From the NCBI GenBank assembly GCA_013115135.1, contig JABANP010000243.1:1-64000 (forward strand): a DNA stretch of 64,000 nucleotides. Direction: 5' to 3'. The stretch is from Perkinsus olseni (lineage: Eukaryota; Perkinsozoa; Perkinsida; Perkinsidae). A program made the translations under genes and the position numbers. Below are positions 31,666 to 40,292 of the stretch, one piece after another. The notes under the pieces were generated by a model, which was not told where the DNA came from, searched no databases, and worked only from the letters and a program-made list of their open reading frames with translations. Each line of letters begins with the position of its first letter. Within the stretch, counting starts at the first letter, position 1.

Positions 31666-31690
31666 TCGATTGACGAGAACCGAAAACAGT

Positions 31691-31704
31691 CACTCGACCA
31701 CACC
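31691..31704. repeat. Target-site duplication, right copy
   Basis: Exact copy of 26,939-26,952 (CACTCGACCACACC) at the 5' end of the LINE. Confidence 0.9.
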
Positions 31705-31828
31705 ACCGCGCGACATCGCGCTTAGTCACAGATCCACAGAGATCCACATCAAGAGACTGATCTTGTCGTCGTCTCCAGCACTCGAGACAGCAAGGCTGTT
31801 TAGGGTCTCTACACGGGCGCACTCTTGA
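31705..31828 (+). pseudogene. Gag-like relic, 3' part beyond the LINE
   Basis: Removing the LINE and one duplication copy lets the frame that ends N-H-S-T-T-P on the left continue as P-R-D-I-A-L-S-H-R-S on the right until a stop at 31,826-31,828. This supports one interrupted ORF; function is lost. Confidence 0.4.
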
Positions 31829-32050
31829 GGCCTGATGTGACCTGTCTCCGAGCGATCTACCATTTCCGGCACGCTCGATTCCCGGGCGCCAACTACTGCT
31901 GGACAGAGGCTCTGGCTTGGATAATGTGATCAGGGTATTGATATCGTTGCGGTATCGAACTCATCATCAGCTGAGCTCTCTGCGAATGCTGCCGCATAGA
32001 CGAATACTCCCGTCAACAGGTGTTTGAGTTTTCGTCTCTCAGAAAAGGTC
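31829..32050. other. Upstream region of protease gene 3
   Basis: Contains ACGCTCGATTCCCGGGCGCC, a weak echo of the block before genes 1, 2 and 4, and CAG|GTGTTTG at 32,017-32,026, resembling the acceptor-like site of the paralogues. No gene seen. Confidence 0.35.
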
Positions 32051-33271
32051 ATGCTCATGGTGCGGAAGCTCACTCATACTGCTCACATTGGCGTACTCCT
32101 CGTATTACTCCGGGGAGAGCCGATCACCCTGCCACTGACAAAGTCGCGCGTTCCCCTAGTCCTCGATAACCAGACCCTAAACCTGATCGTTGACTCCGGT
32201 AGTGCCGCAAGTTTCGCCATTTACGGTCCGTGGTACGAGGGATTGCACGGAGTTGGAAGCTGCAGCAATCTCACCACGGGATGCTACTTCTGTCCCGAAC
32301 ATAACCCGTGCGAGGATATCCTCTTGAGGCGCAGACGGCAGGTGGGTTTCGGGAGTGACGAGTCCTACGAGTACGTGAGGCATAAAGTGACGCTCGTTCT
32401 TGGGAACATGACCACATCAGAGTTCAATTTCCCTCTGGTCGTTGGATATGGTAACACTGCTGGGATAAAGTACACGATAGTCGGTAACCTCGGACTCTCT
32501 ATCGGCCGCAAGGGCATCCCTGAGACTTTTTTGGAGCAGCTAAAGAGGAAGAAGATTATCTCCAAGCTATCGTATTCGATCCGAGCCAGCGGGAGAGGAC
32601 GTAGAATCTCAGGGACTCTGGAATTGGGCAGCTCGGACACTAATGGAGACCAATACGTACCCTTTGGGAGGGAGCGGGACGCCCTCAATAGGAAGATAAC
32701 TATTCCGTTGTGGCCGCTGAGGCTCTTGGATTTTCTCGGGGATTTGTCGAAGCAACATGGTGAGACTGGCGACGCTATCAGGCGGCATGCCCCCGAACCT
32801 GCCATTGTAGACACGGGTGCCTTATCGCTCACTCTGCCAGCCACCGATTTCGATAGGATCAGAGGAGCTATTCAGAAGGCAATGCCCAGAGGCAAGATCG
32901 TGGCTGATGAGATCATATGGAGGGATCCCGCAACCGGCCTCAATATGGTGAAGGAGGAGGCGGTACCCTACTTACCCACACTAGCGTTCGATATTGGAGA
33001 GGCCCCTCATATGGTGGATATTCGAATAAAGCCTCAGCACTATATCCACTCATGCGACTCTCGCAGATGCGTTCTTGATATTAAACCTCAAAGGAGTGAA
33101 GGATTGAAGCTGGGGCACCCCTTCTTTCGTGCGTGCAGCGTGAAGTTCGATCTGGAAGAATCCATAATCTACCTCTCACTGCAGAGGCAAACGTCGAACC
33201 CTTCGGCAGCCCCGAGACTGCTCAGGCTAACCAATGCCAACCCGGTCGCGTCGGGGAAGAAACAGAAGTGA
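32051..33271 (+). CDS. Secreted pepsin-like aspartic protease, paralogue 3
   Basis: The frame opens with TTG at 32,024; I chose ATG at 32,051, giving 406 residues with a short hydrophobic N-terminus ending in R-G-E-P-I-T-L-P-L. Motifs are V-D-S-G-S and V-D-T-G-A. The residue after DTG is thus Ala instead of Thr or Ser, a change in the second catalytic loop. The cysteine cluster reads C-Y-F-C-P-E-H-N-P-C. The 3' third contains the shared near-identical block (V-K-E-E-A-V-P-Y-L-P-T-L onward). It is the first of the second tandem pair. Confidence 0.78.
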   Translation: MLMVRKLTHTAHIGVLLVLLRGEPITLPLTKSRVPLVLDNQTLNLIVDSGSAASFAIYGPWYEGLHGVGSCSNLTTGCYFCPEHNPCEDILLRRRRQVGFGSDESYEYVRHKVTLVLGNMTTSEFNFPLVVGYGNTAGIKYTIVGNLGLSIGRKGIPETFLEQLKRKKIISKLSYSIRASGRGRRISGTLELGSSDTNGDQYVPFGRERDALNRKITIPLWPLRLLDFLGDLSKQHGETGDAIRRHAPEPAIVDTGALSLTLPATDFDRIRGAIQKAMPRGKIVADEIIWRDPATGLNMVKEEAVPYLPTLAFDIGEAPHMVDIRIKPQHYIHSCDSRRCVLDIKPQRSEGLKLGHPFFRACSVKFDLEESIIYLSLQRQTSNPSAAPRLLRLTNANPVASGKKQK

Positions 33272-34021
33272 ATGTCCCGAGGCGGGCTGTATTCGCATTC
33301 AGATAATGCTGGTACCATGAACGAAGTGATAATGATTTGTGTTGGAGGATTGCGTTCTAGTTCAGCGGTAAGAGAGACTCGATAATATTGCCCGTATCTC
33401 CAAAGAGGAGTGCAGCCGCGTAAGGGAGCCTATAAACCCTCCCGAGTGAACAGGGTTTGTCGACTAACTAGTTGGGTTAAGCAGTAACCGTTGGTGTCAG
33501 CCTGTATCGGTCTACTCTTCCAACCGACTGATGTCTTCCCCAACTGCGGTGTATCTCAACCACGGTTGGCAGTCGGCTGCCTCTTCTCACTGACTCACGG
33601 AATTCTGGCGGACATATCAGACTCTCGGGTGATCCGATGTAAGAGCCTTATTGCCACGCGTCGGTCGTACTCGTACTCGAACTAATCCCCCTTAGAAAGG
33701 TACGTCGGTGGTGCTAGTCTAACTAAGCCGTACTGTCGGCGTTGGACTTCAAACTCACACACACACCCGTATTGACGTCCCCCGTTCTGAAGCCAATGTT
33801 AATCTGGTCTGCTATATCAATCGACAGGTGGGGAACTGTAGAAGAGTTGTTCACATATACTGTACTTAAAGTACTACTAATCAGCCCCGAAATTGGACCT
33901 TCTACTACTATATATAGATATCTATCTGCTTACCCGTGCTGTAAAGAGCCCAAGCATCTTTCGGAGAGCTATCTATGTTTCATCATCATGTGGTGGTCTA
34001 CCAGAAGTGCTGCATCTACAC
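33272..34021. other. Intergenic spacer between protease genes 3 and 4
   Basis: Short ORFs only, none convincing. It contains a TATATA-rich stretch at about 33,907-33,925 and nothing else recognised. Confidence 0.4.
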
Positions 34022-34086
34022 GGGCGCGCGCACGCTCGACGGGCTCTGCGCTCCTCTTCCTCGAGCGGTGTTCATTTCCGTGGATT
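34022..34086 (+). promoter_or_regulatory. Conserved upstream block of protease gene 4
   Basis: GGGCGCGCGCA, CTCGACGGGC and CTCGAGCGGTGTTCATTTCCG in the same order as before genes 1 and 2, about 80-140 bp before the ATG. Confidence 0.4.
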
Positions 34087-34162
34087 CGAGAAGTCTTCTA
34101 TCTCAGGAGGCTAGCAATCGGGCATTCATTTCTTCTGGCAGGTGTCCGTGTTTCATAGTGGC

Positions 34163-35353
34163 ATGGTCACAAAACCTATCCGCATTCTCACAGCACACTT
34201 AGGTGTATTTTTCGGATTCCTCCAGGGAGAGCCGATCACCCTACCGCTTCGACAATCACGTGTTCCCCTAGCCCTCGATAACCAGACCATCAACTTTTTC
34301 GTTGACTCCGGTAGCGCCGCGAGTTTTGCCATTTACGGTCCGTGGTACGAGGGAGTATACGGTGTGGGAAGCTGCAGCAATCTCAAGACGGGTTGCTACA
34401 TCTGTCCCGAACATAACCCGTGCGAGGATATTATGAGGAGAAGGAAAATCAGAGTGCGATTTGGGAGCGGCGAGGTTTACCGTTATGTGATGCACAGTCT
34501 GACGCTGAATGTGGGTAACAAGACCATACAAGGAATCCGACTCGGATTGGTGGTTGGATATACTAGGACTCTTGATATCAACTTCCCGATATGTGCCTAC
34601 CTAGGTTTATCCATGGGCCGCGAAGATGGACTTCCGACCTTCTTGGAGGAGTTACGAAGAAAGAACGTCAACTCAAAACTATCATATTCAATCCGAGCAG
34701 ACAAAGGGGGTGATGCCTACATCTCGGGAACACTATCTTTGGGCGACTCACACCGAAACGCCGCGTCCTACGTCTCCTTCAGCGGAGATCTCGCGTTCTT
34801 CGGCAAGGAGATAACTGTCCCAATGTGGCCGCTGAGGCTCCTCAACTACCTCGGAGATCTGTCGAGGCAGCGAAATGTGACTGGCGATACCCTCAGGCGG
34901 CATGCCCCTGAATCCGCTATCGTTGATACCGGAGACTCGTCGATTGTTCTGCCTCCTTCCGATTTCGACCAGATAATAAGGGTCACTAAGGATGCTATCT
35001 CCAGGAAAATGCTCGCGATCGATAAACCGATATGGAGTAATCCTCTTACAGGCTTCAATCTGGTGAAGGAAGAGGCGGTACCCTACTTACCCACACTAGC
35101 GTTCGATATTGGAGAGGCCCATCATATGGTGGATATTCGAATAAAGCCCGAGCACTATACCCACTCCTGTCGGTCGGGTACTTGCGTTATAGACATTCAC
35201 CCCCAGGGAACTGGAATTGCCACCCTCGGGCACCCTATCTTCCGAGCATACACTGTGAAGTTCGACCTGACCGACTCGCGGATTTACTTCTCATCCCTCG
35301 CGGAGAACTGTGAACATGCTTCTGCGGTTCAGAGGGCTGTGTTGAAGCTCTAG
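34163..35353 (+). CDS. Secreted pepsin-like aspartic protease, paralogue 4
   Basis: ATG at 34,163 gives 396 residues (the frame opens at GTG 34,142). Motifs are V-D-S-G-S and V-D-T-G-D; Asp after DTG is unusual for a pepsin, where Thr or Ser normally orients the catalytic Asp, so activity is uncertain. The cysteine cluster is C-Y-I-C-P-E-H-N-P-C. An acceptor-like CAG|GTGTCCG lies at 34,139-34,148. It shares long near-identical patches with the other paralogues around the first catalytic Asp and in the 3' third, while the sequence between has diverged. Confidence 0.78.
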   Translation: MVTKPIRILTAHLGVFFGFLQGEPITLPLRQSRVPLALDNQTINFFVDSGSAASFAIYGPWYEGVYGVGSCSNLKTGCYICPEHNPCEDIMRRRKIRVRFGSGEVYRYVMHSLTLNVGNKTIQGIRLGLVVGYTRTLDINFPICAYLGLSMGREDGLPTFLEELRRKNVNSKLSYSIRADKGGDAYISGTLSLGDSHRNAASYVSFSGDLAFFGKEITVPMWPLRLLNYLGDLSRQRNVTGDTLRRHAPESAIVDTGDSSIVLPPSDFDQIIRVTKDAISRKMLAIDKPIWSNPLTGFNLVKEEAVPYLPTLAFDIGEAHHMVDIRIKPEHYTHSCRSGTCVIDIHPQGTGIATLGHPIFRAYTVKFDLTDSRIYFSSLAENCEHASAVQRAVLKL

Positions 35354-36169
35354 GTCCTACCATCAACACTACTAGACTAGTCGGTGTCGGCTTAAAGGTT
35401 GCGACGAGTAGAACAAGTGGAGAAGGGCTGCAAACAGTGTAATTGGCAATGGGAGTGAAATTTATCCTAGTACGATGTGGTGGTTACCATGAAAGTGGGA
35501 AGGTGTTGCAGTCAACCAAACCTCGTCATACTAGGTTCAATCTAGTAGTCGACTGATCGACTCTGAAGGGTAACCTCAGAGTCGATCAGTGAAGGAACTT
35601 TATCGCTGCCCGTAAGGAGGATCTTCTCAGCACGTCGAGGTTGGACGATAGGAAGGGTCGTCGCTAAACGGCGACTCGGCTCTACTGTTTCTGGCGAACA
35701 GGACGATTGTCTGCAGTTCTCCTCTCAAGAGCAGTCATACCGCACACATGTCTGGCACTCACGATAATGCGCCATCTCAACTGGGGACTGTGCATCGGTA
35801 GTTAACGCCCTCTAACAGCAGCACTCATGAATGGTAAATTTAATGCACGTAATAATCTACTGCTTCACCACTACTATCACGCAAGGCTCTCGTCGTATAC
35901 AACTCGTAGCACTCTCCCAGCTCTACTCAAACAACAAATCGTCACGGCAGCACTAACAAAACTCTTCACACGGCCTCGAGCGCGACGCTGTCATTTCCTC
36001 GAGCTGTCACATATATCTGGGCTTGCTGTGGAGTAGCTCTCCGCTCGGCTAAGGACGATCTCAGAGCATCCCTCGATACCTCGCTTCCTGGCAGGTCTCC
36101 TGCGGAACGGCGAGCACAGACACCCGAGAATTCGGGATTTTCTCCTGTGCCTGGCACAAACAGGGTATG
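35354..36169. other. Intergenic region with a strong hairpin
   Basis: No gene supported. Arms 35,552-35,566 and 35,576-35,590 (ACTGATCGACTCTGA and its complement) form a 15-bp stem that continues with one bulged A to a GTAA loop. Confidence 0.5.
35552..35590. repeat. 15-bp perfect stem hairpin
   Basis: Inverted repeat about 200 bp after protease gene 4. It could be a transcript-end structure or the trace of a small inverted-repeat element. Confidence 0.7.
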
Positions 36170-36565
36170 CTAAAGTACACCAAACGGATAAGCGTACCTC
36201 GGCACGTAGTTGAGCAGGAACGTGGACTGCTCCTTCGTCAGGCATCTCGAACTACGCAGTTTACGGACCAGACGAATCTGACGGAATGACGGCCCTCACA
36301 GGGGTCTGCCAGACTCGATCCTAACAGTCCTGAGTCAACGACAACTTACCGCTTCCGAAGGCTCCATCTTCTCCCGTTCGATAAGGCCGAGGGCGACCAT
36401 TGCTGGGGACCTTCCCAGACCGGAGATGCAGTGAATGGCGACACAGGGCGGTGGGGAGGCGTCTGATTCACTCCGCTTCTTGGAGCGGCGGTAGAGGGAC
36501 GCGTCTAGGATCTCCAGGAAGGCCTCCACTACCGAGTCCGGCGGGGCACATCCGTCAGCGAAAGG
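36170..36565 (-). CDS. PRL-type (PTP4A-like) protein tyrosine phosphatase, 3' exons
   Basis: Two exons on the minus strand: 36,350-36,565 (72 codons) and 36,170-36,277 (35 codons plus stop), separated by a 72-nt GT-AG intron at phase 0. The first begins P-F-A-D-G-C-A-P-P, matching the W-P-F-D-D-G-x-P-P general-acid loop of PRLs. It holds the P-loop H-C-I-S-G-L-G-R-S-P, with the CX5R catalytic signature. The second ends with L-T-K-E-Q-x-T-F-L-L-N-Y, the usual PRL tail. The C-terminus lacks a CAAX prenylation box, unlike animal PRLs. Exons upstream of the intron ending at 36,566 were not found, so the gene may be 5'-truncated or have a distant first exon. Confidence 0.75.
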
Positions 36566-36952
36566 CTGAAACAGAGTAGCGATTCGGGCGAGTAGAAGTC
36601 TTGCTCGGGCGATCTATCTTCCTTGTTAGCTTGGGAACTCGACATAGATGGAAATGGAGTGAATGGAGTTATAGTTGTTGCACAAATACAGATAGTTAGT
36701 CGGCTTATCCATGCGTTTCTTAATTGAGCGTTTCCGCAGGGTGAGCGAGATGTGAGATGCGCTCAGCGGAGCGACGTAATTATCACAGAGAATCACCATG
36801 CTCCCGGGGGAGCGAAAAAGAAAAGATAATAGTACACAGAATATACTCACCTGTCATCATCATCAATCATCAGAATCAAAAATATCAGCCTTGGACTGCA
36901 GTTGTGGGAGCGGGGTTAGTATCAGTTTTGGCCTTGTAGTCGTGCTAGTTGT

Positions 36953-37660
36953 CTAGTGTGCAGTGGTGGTAGTAGTCAGGTGCTGGGGGGAAGCTGTGGT
37001 GGTAGTAGTAGAAGTAGATAATTCCTCGGAGGTGCGGATGCACATTACATTGAAGAAATACTCGGTTATACGCTGACCACTGGGCTTCTGCAGAACTGCG
37101 AAGTTGGTGTCGGGAAGTCGGGCAATGAATGTTGCCGGTAACCAGCTGGAAGACAGCTTGTGAGCACGAGGGCGCCAGTAGTAGCAAGGATCACCAGACT
37201 TGAGCCGACTTGAAGGATGATCAATCGGAACCTGGTATCTTGTGGGACCATCATGGCGTTTGAGGTGAGGTAGTCGGGTCAGTCGTAGATACTGCCGGAG
37301 TGATAATGCCATTCCTTGACGGAGTTGTTGGACGGTGGTTTCATCCTTGATGGGGGCAATGATCAGTCTCTTGACGTACTGGATGGCTTCGTCAGAGTTG
37401 TTGTCGTTGAGAACCAGAGACTTGGGCAACATAGCATCACCATTACTGTGAACCATCATATTAGGCGTTACTCCTAGTCCTCCCGGGCCGTGAGGGGTCT
37501 CGTTGATTGCCATGATACTCGAAGCCAGGGCTTTCTCAGTGTCGGCGTAGGTAGGGGGAGGTGGGGGTGAGTGAACATTCCCAACAGGCAGAACGTCAAC
37601 AGCTCGGGCAAGTGGAACACGACCGTGGAAATTACAACATCCGTCGTTCTTTTCGAACAA
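36953..37660 (-). pseudogene. LTR-retrotransposon Pol fragment (integrase C-terminus)
   Basis: 235-residue ORF. I-N-E-T-P-H-G-P-G-G-L-G-V-T-P-N resembles the end of the integrase core (N-x-T-P-H-x-x-x-G-x-x-P). It is followed by a basic region and W-L-P-A-T-F-I-A-R-L-P-D-T-N-F, like the GPY/F-type C-terminal module. No RT, RNase H or LTR lies nearby, so it is a remnant. The last residues are a Thr-rich low-complexity tail. Confidence 0.55.
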
Positions 37661-37937
37661 CTATAGGGCTTTTACAGTTTTTTGATTGAGAATTTAAACT
37701 CGCGTGTGTTGGGATAGCTCTCACCCGAAGTAGTTGGGAATTGACCTTGACAATGCCAACATCTGTTGCGTTTTGTCAATCATGCGTTGTGTTGAAAGCA
37801 TTCATGGTTGGGTTTTGCACTATCAGGTAGTCGAGTTTGTACCCAGATAATTCGAAAGCCGGTGTTTGATTTATGTAAGAGGAGACTCGAGTATACAGGC
37901 GAGCTTGTGAGAGAGTTCGCAGTGATCAGATCTTGTT

Positions 37938-38592
37938 GTGAGTAGCACAAATAGAAGGGGGCATTTTCAACAACTCAGAGAGCTATTTCAGCCGTTCCGG
38001 AACATAATAAACGGAAAGCAGGAGATTCCCAACAGCTTTGACGCTGCAACCACAACTGCTACGAAGAGTATGGAACATCGTTCGGTACAAAAAGCAACAG
38101 ATTGTGAACATTCTCAACATGTCATGATATCTTGCCCCAGTGTCGTTCAGATTTCCGTCGAGTTTCCAGAGTTTCATCCTCAAATTTTAATGGCAGCGTC
38201 CGGTCAAAGAATGCCCCAATGCTGTAGTGGAAGTACGTATTCCGATCGCGGCACCGAGAATACAGGATAATTGGATCACGGCCAAACAGTTTGTCGCAAA
38301 CAGGATATTGATCCGAACTTCACACTGTGAAGGGTACCAGATTGCGACGTCCGTTGTGACATTCCGCTTCAGGTTGAGGGTTTCACGCCCTGACGGTCAG
38401 GGTGTATCCTCGTGGAATGATCCCGCTGAGTCAGCAGCGCTGACGAAGAATATACAGATGAATGGCACGAGAGCTTTAACTGTTAACTTCCAACCAGGTC
38501 TGCTGTATATCAGGCACCAGAGTCTGGTCGAAATTTCGGGATGGTCTGGTGACCAGACCATCCCGAAATTTCGCGAAACCTTCAAGGTTTGA
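37938..38592 (+). CDS. Hypothetical protein in two overlapping frames
   Basis: Two plus-strand ORFs, 37,938-38,270 and 38,227-38,592, look like one coding unit with a frame change near 38,230: the first ends Q-R-M-P-Q-C-C-S-G and the second opens with V-R-I-P-I-A-A-P-R-I. No domain was recognised. A GT-AG intron or a decay frameshift could join them. The 3' end runs into a perfect palindrome at 38,529-38,573. Confidence 0.3.
38529..38573. repeat. Perfect 22-bp inverted repeat with a 1-nt centre
   Basis: 38,529-38,550 and 38,552-38,573 are exact reverse complements (CGAAATTTCGGGATGG at the outer end). A nearly loopless palindrome is fragile in cloning and replication, so its perfection suggests recent formation. 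Confidence 0.85.
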
Positions 38593-39741
38593 CCTTGCTA
38601 TTCTTAGTGACTTACTAACGCAAAACTGCTCCGCAGAGAAACACGCTGAGCAGGCTACAGCTCACGTACCACTGAACCGCACGGCTGATATTTGCAACAG
38701 AAACAGCGGAATGTAGAAAAGTTCAGTAGTTGTTAACCACAGCTACGAGTCACAAAGAGTTGTTGCCAACAACTTGTTGGAGTCCTGCGCCACTGCTGCA
38801 GCGACGCACCTTGAGAGCTAGTTCTGAGTTATAACTTCTAATATTTGCAGTTAAATCAGTCCAGTGAATCAGTCATTCAATTAGCCACTCGAATCCATAT
38901 CGCGCCGAGGACCTGCATAAAACCGTGCCATGACGCATGAATTCGTAGCGATTCATTACATCGGTGGTAATCCGTCAGGAAACTAGACGCTCTTGGAGAG
39001 AGTTGCCCCCACGCCTGGAGGGAGATCAAGATGCGAGCCAACAGCTGGATCAGCAACAGATGCACTGGAAGATGACCCTCCACTCTGGTTCGTGCACAAG
39101 GCTTCGGCCACTGACCTCGTTGGAAGTAGCGGTGTCACATCAGTCTTCGCTCGCTTGAGCGCTGGGGGCTTATGAGTAGGCCTCCCACGTTTACGTTTGC
39201 TGCCATCCGCAATCAGTACATCAAAGGCGCTCTCTTGCCCTAATCCGTTAGTCACAATTCCTGCAGTCCCGCTCATTTCTCTTGGTGGCGGTTGTACATT
39301 TGGTAGCTGATGTGAAGGTTCGCTTGACGTTTGATCGGACAAGCGGGATATGACCATGTGTACGTGGTAACAAGTCCCGTATTGGCCATATCTCGGACAG
39401 GAGCACACGTAGGGAGACATCGATTCATAATTCGCAAAGCGAGCTTCAAAATGCACCCGATAAATAGTCATGACGTTCCAGGCCCAATCACGCACTGTAG
39501 TGTAGTCTCGTCTCTCCCACGCAGCTGCATCAGCCTCAGTCAGCTCGCTGGAGCCTCGGTCGGAGGAAGCGACCAGGAACTCTTTCCTCGTGGGGTAGAC
39601 ATACACATGCGATGACGGGCGAGTCGCTGCTTTATCCGCGTCACCAATTGCCACAGCTACCCGCAGAGCATTGTCAGCGAGGAAGACTCCTCGCTTGAGA
39701 ACGTCGAGGCCCAAAAGAACGGAGCGCACGAAGCTCATGAC

Positions 39742-39798
39742 CTGAAGACGACATGTGGCACAGGAATTGCGGATTTCTGGTTATAACAGACATCTTAC
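39742..39798 (-). other. Intron in the MULE transposase gene
   Basis: GTAAG...TTCAG, 57 nt, phase 0, with AG|GT at the acceptor. It joins G-P-E to V-M-S-F. Exactly 30 codons lie between it and the inversion edge at 39,888. Confidence 0.7.
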
Positions 39799-39888
39799 CT
39801 CGGGTCCAGAATTAAAGCGCCTTTGGGCTTTCTGTCCCGCCTGGTGTGACCTCTGAGTGGAGGCATTGAACGATTCAGACAAATTGTT

Positions 39889-40292
39889 TATTCGAGGCTG
39901 TGAAATCCCTCTTACAAAAGACGGCTCCGGATGGGATCGATGTGAGAGTGACCTGCGTCTGCAGCGATGCTGGTCCTGGCATAGTGAAAGCTGTGAGAGC
40001 GAGCTTTCCGTCAGCCTTCTCTCACAGATGTCGCTACCACCGCGAAGAGAACGTGAAGACCAAGTCCGGGTTGTCCAAATTAGAACGTGAGCAAGCCTTA
40101 CTTATATCGCGCCTTCTGGCAGCAGCGCCGGACGATGAGGCGTACGAAGGGCTACTAAGAGCTCTGACCGAAGACTCAGCGGTTTCCAACAAGACGAGCG
40201 CTTACTTCAACGCATCCAGCAGACGTGATGTGTTTGGCGACCCCCGCCTTCCCACTATTGTTGATCAGAGATTGACGATTGTCACCGCAGAC
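39889..40292 (+). other. 404-bp inverted segment of the MULE transposase core
   Basis: It reads on the plus strand as F-E-A-V-K-S-L-L-Q-K ... T-I-V-T-A-D, carrying the second catalytic Asp region and the C-x2-H box. Flipped, its left edge completes an ATA codon after A-I-R-A of the minus ORF, and its right edge joins T-A-D to N-N-L-S-E-S-F-N, both in frame. The TA at 39,889-39,890 and 40,293-40,294 leaves the edges uncertain by two bases. Confidence 0.85.

Larger units (their letters stand above)
26953..31690 (-). mobile_element. Full-length LINE (I/R1-like, with RNase H), 4.7 kb
   Basis: It lies between 14-bp direct repeats. Two intact ORFs on the minus strand encode an RNA-binding protein and an endonuclease/reverse transcriptase/RNase H. 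The 3' end is a (GAA)n tail, seen as (TTC)n at 26,953-26,971. The 5' leader is only about 25 nt, so the copy may be complete or trimmed by a few bases. Both ORFs are open, which suggests a recent insertion. RNase H after RT and a C-terminal Cys/His knuckle point to the I group or a relative; the clade is not proven. Confidence 0.92.
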
